This document shows positions 23,027-27,808 of a stretch of DNA of 27,808 nucleotides, piece by piece. This stretch comes from Cellvibrionaceae bacterium (lineage in GTDB: Bacteria; Pseudomonadota; Gammaproteobacteria; Pseudomonadales; Cellvibrionaceae): assembly GCA_030597965.1 (NCBI GenBank), contig JAUVQU010000004.1, positions 1 through 27,808 on the forward strand, given 5' to 3'. The translations under genes were made by a program, and so were the position numbers. Every line of letters begins with the position of its first letter. Positions within the stretch are counted from its first letter, which is position 1. The notes below the pieces were generated by a model. It saw nothing but the letters and a program-made list of their open reading frames with translations. It was not told the DNA's origin and did no database searches.

Positions 23027-23698
23027 GTGACCATTCTCGACACCGTAATTGACCCTTCTGAAACTGAAGAGAAATCACTACTAGCGCAGCGATTTCGCGG
23101 GTTTTTACCCGTTATTATCGACGTAGAAACCGGCGGTTTTAATAGCAATACCGACGCCATGCTGGAAATCGCTGCTGTAACCGTGCGCATGGACGACGAG
23201 GGTGTTTTACACCGCCACGAAACCTTTGATTTTCATTTAGACCCATTTGATGGCGCCAACATCGAACAGTCCGCACTGGACTTCACCGGCATCGATTTAG
23301 AATGCCCCGAGCGCCCCGCCGAGCCAGAATTCATGGCGATCCCAGAGCTGATTAAGCACGTCAGAAAAGCGGTAAAAGAAAATGGCTGCACCCGCGCCGT
23401 CATCGTCGGCCACAACGCACACTTCGATCTAGGTTTTGTAAACGCCGCCATTGAACGCTGCGACGTAAGACGCAACCCGTTCCACCCATTCAGCTGTTTC
23501 GATACCGCCACCCTGAGCGGGCTCGCTTTTGGCCAAACGGTATTAGCCAAAACCTGCCAGACCGCTGGCATAGAATTCTGCAACCTGGCCGCGCATTCCG
23601 CCGCCTACGATGCAGAAAAAACCGCCGATTTATTCTGCATGATTGTGAATAGATGGAAGGATTTGGGTGGCTGGCCACTCGCAGAAACTGGCGAGTAA
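23027..23698 (+). CDS. rnt: Ribonuclease T
   Basis: DEDDh 3' exoribonuclease that trims the CCA end of tRNAs (tRNA end turnover) and matures the 3' ends of 5S and 23S rRNA. The catalytic set is visible: Asp32 and Glu34 in IDVETGGFN, Asp134 in GHNAHFDL, and His190/Asp195 in AAHSAAYDAEKTA. The 223-residue length is usual. The GTG start at 23027 is supported by AAGGA six bases upstream. It follows pyrC, as I recall from Pseudomonas, and ends before a strong bidirectional terminator. Confidence 0.96.
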   Translation: MTILDTVIDPSETEEKSLLAQRFRGFLPVIIDVETGGFNSNTDAMLEIAAVTVRMDDEGVLHRHETFDFHLDPFDGANIEQSALDFTGIDLECPERPAEPEFMAIPELIKHVRKAVKENGCTRAVIVGHNAHFDLGFVNAAIERCDVRRNPFHPFSCFDTATLSGLAFGQTVLAKTCQTAGIEFCNLAAHSAAYDAEKTADLFCMIVNRWKDLGGWPLAETGE

Positions 23699-23717
23699 TT
23701 ACTCAAGTAACAAACAC

Positions 23718-23745
23718 AAAAAAGGGCGCTAAATGCGCCCTTTTT
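23718..23745. terminator. Bidirectional terminator between rnt and the DUF1329 gene
   Basis: GGGCGC (23724-23729) and GCGCCC (23735-23740) form the stem around TAAAT, with six A before and five T after, so the hairpin can stop both convergent transcripts. Confidence 0.9.
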
Positions 23746-23764
23746 ATTCCAGACAACTCAGCTT

Positions 23765-25162
23765 TTAACGGCGACCCATCCGGCGCAGGTTTGAAGGCGT
23801 ATAAAAATCTATATTCTTTGCCTTAGCTCTCGCCAGTAACTCTTTACCCTGCTTGGTAGTCAGCCTCTCTGCCACGTATTGACCGGTTCTCAGGTCATGG
23901 AACATTGAGATAGATCTCCAGTAAGCATTCAGCGCATAATGATACACACTGGCAAACATGCTTGTTCGGAATAACTCACCACGCCCGTCATAATTATCAG
24001 TCGCCACTGGATTCCAGGTATCTTCAGCGATATAGAAACGACGCTTGCCATATATGTGTCTGTGATCAGGCTTAAGGGTGGCCTCTACCACCCAGACACG
24101 CTGAAGCTCATAACGCACGTAATCCGGATTCACATGATTCGCCGGCAACAGGTCGTCATAGTCCATTCCAAACTGAGCCAACTTATAATTGTGGAAAGGA
24201 GCATACATCTCACGCTTACCTAGCAGCTTGAAATCAAATTTATAGAGCGCACCGTTGAAGCCTTCTTTGTCATCCGTGGTTAGGATACCACCAGGACCCG
24301 ATGGCGTATCAAAGCTTACCTGCGGCGCCTGGCGTACCCGGCGAGTCCCAGGAACATAGGTATAAACCAAGCGTTTGCCAACCGTGTAATCAATGGGGTC
24401 GGCCACCATATGCATCTGGCCCTTGTCATTGGCCGGAGCCAGAGCCGTGGTAAAGTTGTTGAAAAATACCGCACCCAGTTCTTTTTCTGTCGCGCCAACC
24501 GGGGTCTCAGGGTTATTGTATATATAACGTGAATCGTACTTTTGCGTTAATACATTTCTGGTTCCATTCGAAAAGACGCCAACAACATCCAAAACACCTT
24601 TCGATGTGTGCATATTAACGCCACCGGTACGCAAATTCCAGATAGCTTCATAGCCGTTTTGGGGGATTGGAAACGCCGCCGCACCGGTCCAGTTTTGAAT
24701 CCCCTCCACACCATTAATCATTTCCGTACGAGTGGCGTTCCATTTTGTTCGGTCAACGATTGTCTGGTCGATGGCGAAATCGCGGTGCGAGGGATAAACA
24801 TCAATGCGGAAAGTGTCAGGATATTTGGCGAATAAAGCTCTCTGGCCGTCACTCAGTCGATCTTCGTACTCACTCATATTATCAGCAGTGATTGAAAACA
24901 ATGGCTTTTCATCGGCGTAGGGGTCAGGGAGCTCAGCGCCATCGCCTTCGTAGGTTAAACCCTCGGGCACACCAAGGATAGACCCTGTCCATGCAGGAAT
25001 AGAGCCGTCGGCATTACCGGCCTTTTCGGCACCGAGCGGTGTTAAATCTTTTCCTAAACGAGCCGCTTCCTGCTCTGAAACTTTAGCCTGAGCTAACCCG
25101 CTGAAAGCTATAGCGGCCGTTACAGCGAGTGATAGCAATTTTGTTGTTCGGTTCATGACCAT
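23765..25162 (-). CDS. DUF1329 protein, exported
   Basis: A 465-residue protein of the DUF1329 family, found mainly in Pseudomonas and related marine bacteria and resembling the LolB/outer-membrane-lipoprotein fold. A signal peptide (LLSLAVTAAIAFSGLAQA, cleavage near residue 26) is followed by KVSEQEAARLGKDLTPLGAEKAGN, the typical mature start, and the family's QRVWVVEATLKPDHRHIYGKR segment. Its function is unknown; relatives are usually encoded next to a DUF1302 outer-membrane protein and an RND-type transporter, neither of which is here. The first ATG (25162) is only three bases from GAGG, so the ATG at 25156 (residue 3) is probably used. It lies between rnt and the peroxiredoxin gene. Confidence 0.85.
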   Translation of the reverse strand: MVMNRTTKLLSLAVTAAIAFSGLAQAKVSEQEAARLGKDLTPLGAEKAGNADGSIPAWTGSILGVPEGLTYEGDGAELPDPYADEKPLFSITADNMSEYEDRLSDGQRALFAKYPDTFRIDVYPSHRDFAIDQTIVDRTKWNATRTEMINGVEGIQNWTGAAAFPIPQNGYEAIWNLRTGGVNMHTSKGVLDVVGVFSNGTRNVLTQKYDSRYIYNNPETPVGATEKELGAVFFNNFTTALAPANDKGQMHMVADPIDYTVGKRLVYTYVPGTRRVRQAPQVSFDTPSGPGGILTTDDKEGFNGALYKFDFKLLGKREMYAPFHNYKLAQFGMDYDDLLPANHVNPDYVRYELQRVWVVEATLKPDHRHIYGKRRFYIAEDTWNPVATDNYDGRGELFRTSMFASVYHYALNAYWRSISMFHDLRTGQYVAERLTTKQGKELLARAKAKNIDFYTPSNLRRMGRR

Positions 25163-25245
25163 TTCCCTCTATTAATTATTATTTTAGAATCAGGTAGACA
25201 TTATTTGACAATTGTCTCACCAACACAAGAAAAATAAACGCACAC

Positions 25246-25275
25246 AAAAAAGGCCTCTAAATAGAGACCTTTTTT
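25246..25275. terminator. Peroxiredoxin terminator
   Basis: AAAAAAGGCCTCT (25246-25258) and AGAGACCTTTTTT (25263-25275) pair with one C-A mismatch around AAAT. It lies 22 bp after the peroxiredoxin stop and ends that minus-strand transcript before the DUF1329 gene, which is in the same direction. Confidence 0.85.
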
Positions 25276-25297
25276 ATTTTCGAACACTGAGTAGTGA

Positions 25298-25903
25298 TTA
25301 TAGCTTATCAGCGTTCTCGCTCAGGTATGCAGCAACACCTTCTGGTGAAGCAGTCATACCCTTATCGCCTTCTTTCCAGCCAGCAGGACATACTTCGCCG
25401 TGCTCCTGGTGGAAGCTCAACGCGTCGACCATACGCAACATTTCATCGACGTTACGACCTAATGGCAGGTCGTTAACGACCTGATGACGCACATTACCTT
25501 CTTCGTCAATTAAGAAAGAACCACGGAAAGCAACACCCGCGTCGGCAAACTCTACGTCGTAGTCCTGACAAATTGTGTGCTTAGTATCAGCAACCAAAGC
25601 GTACTTAACTGGACCAATACCGCCTTCGTTTACTGGGGTGTTACGCCATGCGTTGTGACTGAACTGGGAATCGATAGAAACACCGATCACTTCAACGCCG
25701 CGCTTGGTGAACTCTTCAAAGCGGTGATCGAAAGCCAACAACTCAGAAGGACATACGAAAGTGAAATCCAATGGATAGAAGAAAATTACCGCTTTCTTAC
25801 CCTTGATGGTTTCGGTTAGGTTGAAGTCACCGACGATTTCACCGTTACCCAATACCGCTGCTGCGGTGAAATCTGGAGCTGGTTTACCAACTAATACGCC
25901 CAT
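25298..25903 (-). CDS. Typical 2-Cys peroxiredoxin (AhpC/TSA family)
   Basis: Thiol peroxidase that reduces H2O2 and organic peroxides in the cytosol. Counting from the ATG at 25903 it has 201 residues, the usual length. The peroxidatic cysteine is Cys51 in FYPLDFTFVCPSE and the resolving cysteine Cys172 in HGEVCPAGW. An extra Cys112 is also present. A longer frame reaches 25942, but AAGGAG seven bases before the ATG at 25903 and the family start GVLVGKPAPDF favour the shorter form. The C-terminus ends SENADKL. No AhpF-type reductase is next to it, so it probably uses thioredoxin. A hairpin and an OxyR-like dyad lie upstream. Confidence 0.95.
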   Translation of the reverse strand: MGVLVGKPAPDFTAAAVLGNGEIVGDFNLTETIKGKKAVIFFYPLDFTFVCPSELLAFDHRFEEFTKRGVEVIGVSIDSQFSHNAWRNTPVNEGGIGPVKYALVADTKHTICQDYDVEFADAGVAFRGSFLIDEEGNVRHQVVNDLPLGRNVDEMLRMVDALSFHQEHGEVCPAGWKEGDKGMTASPEGVAAYLSENADKL

Positions 25904-25925
25904 TTTTTTCTCCTTAAATGAGACT

Positions 25926-25942
25926 GTGAGACTTTGTCTCAC
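25926..25942. promoter_or_regulatory. Leader hairpin of the peroxiredoxin gene
   Basis: GTGAGAC (25926-25932) and GTCTCAC (25936-25942) form a perfect 7-bp stem with a 3-base loop, 22 bp upstream of the start codon. It may affect translation or mRNA stability. The word TTGTCTCAC also occurs at 25212-25220 upstream of the DUF1329 gene. Confidence 0.4.
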
Positions 25943-26006
25943 TGTGAATAATATTCAAAAGGTCTGTTTGAGCGCGCCCTCAAAACTATAGAAGAACCCG
26001 CTTTCA

Positions 26007-26021
26007 ATAGCAGGCGGCTAT
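26007..26021. promoter_or_regulatory. OxyR-like dyad upstream of the peroxiredoxin gene
   Basis: ATAG-N7-CTAT is the core half-site of the OxyR consensus and is symmetric, so it reads the same on the minus strand. It stands about 105 bp before the start codon. Only one of the two dyads of a full site is present. The 324-bp region 25904-26227 also holds TATAAT words at 26138-26143 and 26158-26163, possible -10 boxes for the aminotransferase without a good -35. Confidence 0.35.
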
Positions 26022-26227
26022 CATACACAGCCGTGTCCCTGCTTCACCATTAATTTTTTATATAACATCGATTGCTTTCACCATAGGCGCTCAAGCAGTC
26101 GCTCAAAAAACAGGCAACTAGTCCATTTGAGGCCTTATATAATGGGCTGGCAATAGGTATAATCGCGCCCGATTTTTGTGCCTTCACACCTGATACACAG
26201 AGTGGGCCATTTTAGAGGAATAACACC

Positions 26228-27505
26228 TTGCAACTGAACCAAGCCAGCCAGGCTCAACTCAGTCAGTGGCAGTCTGAACTGACAGCTGAATACCAAGCCC
26301 TGCAGCAGCAGCATCTCAACCTTGATCTGACCCGAGGCAAACCTTCGACAGAGCAATTGAGCCTATCTGATGCTCTGGACGGTATTTTGAACGGCAACTA
26401 CACCACCGCCGACGGCACCGATGCACGCAACTACGGCGGCATTGATGGTATTGCCGAGGCCAAAGCCCTTGGTGCAAATATTCTGCAAGTGAACGCCGAT
26501 GAAATTCTTGTGGGCGGCAACAGCAGCCTAACGCTGATGCACCAAACACTGACCATGGCCTATCTGTTTGGTTTTAACGACCCAGCCAGCGCCTGGAAAA
26601 ATGAAACTGCGCCTAAGTTCCTGTGCCCAGTACCCGGTTACGATCGTCACTTCAGCATTTGTGAGCAGCTCGGCATTGAGATGATCACTGTACCCATGAC
26701 CGCCACTGGCCCAGACATGGATCAGGTAGAAGCCATGATCAAAGCCGACAGCAGCATTAAAGGTATGTGGTGTGTGCCTAAATATTCCAATCCGACTGGT
26801 GTGACCTACAGCGACGAAACGGTTGATCGCATTGCCCAACTTGGCAAAATTGCCAGTGGCAACTTCCGTGTCATGTGGGATAACGCTTACGCCGTGCACG
26901 GCCTGACCGATACACCACAGGCAATGGCCAGCATTATGGCTGCGTGCCGTAAGCACAATACTGAAGACAGCGTCATTCAGTTCGCGTCTACGTCTAAGAT
27001 CACCCACGCGGGCTCTGGTATCGCGTTTATGGCTTCAGCGCCCAGTAATTTAAAGGCGTTTAAAGCATTTCTGGGTATCGGCACCATCGGCCCGGATAAA
27101 GTCAATCAACTGCGCCACATGAAACTGATTCCAAACATGGATGCACTGCAGAGCCATATGGCCAAGCATACTGCGATCATCAAGCCACGTTTTGATTCCG
27201 TATTAAGAAACTTAGATGCAGCGTTTTCGGATTCAGACCTGGGCGCATGGGAAAAACCAGAAGGAGGTTACTTTATCTCCTTCGATGCGCAGTCAGGTTG
27301 TGCGCAGCGCATTGTGCAACTAGCCGCAGAAGCAGGTGTTAAGTTAACCCCTGCGGGCGCGACCTACCCGTACAGTAACGACCCGGAAGATCGCAACATT
27401 CGTATCGCCCCTACCGTCCCCACCGTGGAACAAGTAGAGACCGCGATGCAAGTATTTATTGTGTGCGTTAAGTTGGCGTCTGTAGAAGCGAAGCTGGCTG
27501 CTTAA
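26228..27505 (+). CDS. PLP-dependent aminotransferase, aspartate-aminotransferase MocR-like family
   Basis: Fold-type I PLP enzyme of 425 residues, belonging to the group annotated as aminotransferase class I / putative aspartate aminotransferase (PF12897 type). The PLP lysine is Lys257 in STSKITHAGSG; Asp218 in DNAYAVH and Asn188 in SNPTG contact the cofactor; NIRIAPT near the end carries the carboxylate-binding Arg. No helix-turn-helix is fused at the N-terminus. The start is a TTG at 26228 with GAGGA seven bases upstream. The substrate is uncertain. The last 18 codons and 28 following bases recur 135 bp downstream, where they look like the end of a divergent allele. Confidence 0.9.
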   Translation: MQLNQASQAQLSQWQSELTAEYQALQQQHLNLDLTRGKPSTEQLSLSDALDGILNGNYTTADGTDARNYGGIDGIAEAKALGANILQVNADEILVGGNSSLTLMHQTLTMAYLFGFNDPASAWKNETAPKFLCPVPGYDRHFSICEQLGIEMITVPMTATGPDMDQVEAMIKADSSIKGMWCVPKYSNPTGVTYSDETVDRIAQLGKIASGNFRVMWDNAYAVHGLTDTPQAMASIMAACRKHNTEDSVIQFASTSKITHAGSGIAFMASAPSNLKAFKAFLGIGTIGPDKVNQLRHMKLIPNMDALQSHMAKHTAIIKPRFDSVLRNLDAAFSDSDLGAWEKPEGGYFISFDAQSGCAQRIVQLAAEAGVKLTPAGATYPYSNDPEDRNIRIAPTVPTVEQVETAMQVFIVCVKLASVEAKLAA

Positions 27506-27518
27506 TCATCACAAAGGG

Positions 27519-27580
27519 CTCGCTTGCAGGGCACCAAAAGTAGGCCCTTTTAAGGGAGCTTCTACAAAATCATCCATACG
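27519..27580. repeat. REP-like repeat, first unit after the aminotransferase
   Basis: TCGCTTGCAGGGCA (27520-27533) is followed by CCAAAAGTAGGC and CCTTTTAAGGG, then GCTTCTACA. The segment from 27519 to about 27566 is the reverse complement of 27691-27738 with about three mismatches. A solitary relative lies at 3180-3222. Confidence 0.7.
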
Positions 27581-27583
27581 TAG

Positions 27584-27640
27584 CAGGTATTTGTTGTAAG
27601 CATTAAGTTAGCGTCTGTAGAGGCCAAGCTAGCCGCTTAA
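27584..27640 (+). pseudogene. Second copy of the aminotransferase C-terminal tail
   Basis: Read in frame, 27584-27640 gives QVFVVSIKLASVEAKLAA and TAA; the functional gene ends QVFIVCVKLASVEAKLAA-TAA at 27449-27505. Ten of 57 bases differ, one in each of ten codons: seven changes are synonymous and three are conservative (Ile/Val, Cys/Ser, Val/Ile). There are no gaps or stops. The identity continues 28 bases past the stop (three differences) into TTCGCTTGCAGGGCA. Just before the copy stands TAG, inside the preceding repeat, so nothing upstream of this tail survives. Confidence 0.85.
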
Positions 27641-27653
27641 TCACCACAAAGAG

Positions 27654-27738
27654 TTCGCTTGCAGGGCAAGCTCCTACAGAGTCATTCATGCGTAGGAGCT
27701 CCCTTAAAAGGGCCTACTTTTAGTGCCCTGCAAGCGAA
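27654..27738. repeat. Cloverleaf-like REP palindrome
   Basis: TTCGCTTGCAGGGCA (27654-27668) and TGCCCTGCAAGCGAA (27724-27738) are a perfect 15-bp inverted pair. Inside, AGCTCCTAC (27669-27677) pairs with GTAGGAGCT (27692-27700), and CCCTTAAAAGGG (27701-27712) can form a second small hairpin, giving a cloverleaf shape. The words resemble Pseudomonas REP sequences. Confidence 0.75.
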
Positions 27739-27774
27739 GAATCTTGCTCACCAAAACACCCCCCGGATAAAACC

Positions 27775-27808
27775 ATGAGCCAGTTACCAACTAACGAAAC
27801 CTTAGCAA
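27775..27808 (+). CDS. Start of an unidentified gene, cut by the window edge
   Basis: An ATG at 27775 opens a frame that reads MSQLPTNETLA to the end of the window. Only 11 codons are visible and the ribosome-binding site is weak (CGGAT), so neither the gene nor its function can be confirmed. Confidence 0.4.
   Translation, partial: MSQLPTNETLA

Overview
The window looks like chromosomal DNA of a free-living, probably marine gammaproteobacterium of the Pseudomonas / Cellvibrionales kind. This rests on the closeness of the proteins to that group, about 50 % GC by eye, a complete cbb3 oxidase locus, REP-like repeats with Pseudomonas-like words (GTAGGAGCT, TTCGCTTGCAGGGCA), and gene order around argG, pyrC, rnt and a 2-Cys peroxiredoxin that, as I recall it, resembles P. 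aeruginosa. I cannot name the genus. There are no rRNA or tRNA genes, no CRISPR array, no transposase and no phage genes.

Layout. 1-3.7 kb: the end of an unknown gene, then on the minus strand pyrB, sbcB and a YbaK-type deacylase, with REP-like repeats on both sides of sbcB. 3.7-4.9 kb: an AT-richer segment of about 1 kb with one lipoprotein gene; it lies between the end of the sulP gene and a second, degenerate copy of that same 3' end. 4.9-10.3 kb: sulP, a cyclic-nucleotide-binding-fold protein and a three-gene efflux operon (lipoprotein HlyD adaptor, ABC ATPase, ABC-2 permease). 10.4-20.2 kb: gloA and a full cbb3 cytochrome oxidase locus, all minus strand: ccoNOQP (structural) then ccoG-H-I-S and a TauE/SafE-like protein with a Met/Asp/His-rich tail (maturation and copper supply). 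An FNR/Anr-type box lies upstream of ccoN. 20.5-27.8 kb: argG diverging from pyrC-rnt, then a DUF1329 protein, a 2-Cys peroxiredoxin, a PLP aminotransferase and the first codons of another gene.

The genes themselves are mostly familiar. The unusual content is between them. (1) Two genes, the aminotransferase and sulP, are each followed by a second copy of their own last 10-18 codons including the stop. The copies differ mainly by synonymous or conservative changes, so they look like tails of divergent functional alleles left by recombination rather than decayed duplications. (2) A 129-bp block of four consecutive hairpins sits between ccoG and ccoH inside a perfect 10-bp direct repeat; removing it restores a tight gene junction. 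(3) A REP-like family occurs at sbcB and beside the duplicated aminotransferase tail, in one case as a cloverleaf-like palindrome. (4) Other long hairpins and a 14-bp tandem repeat occupy the remaining spacers of the cbb3 locus.

All calls come from reading motifs, spacing and repeats by eye; no similarity search was run.
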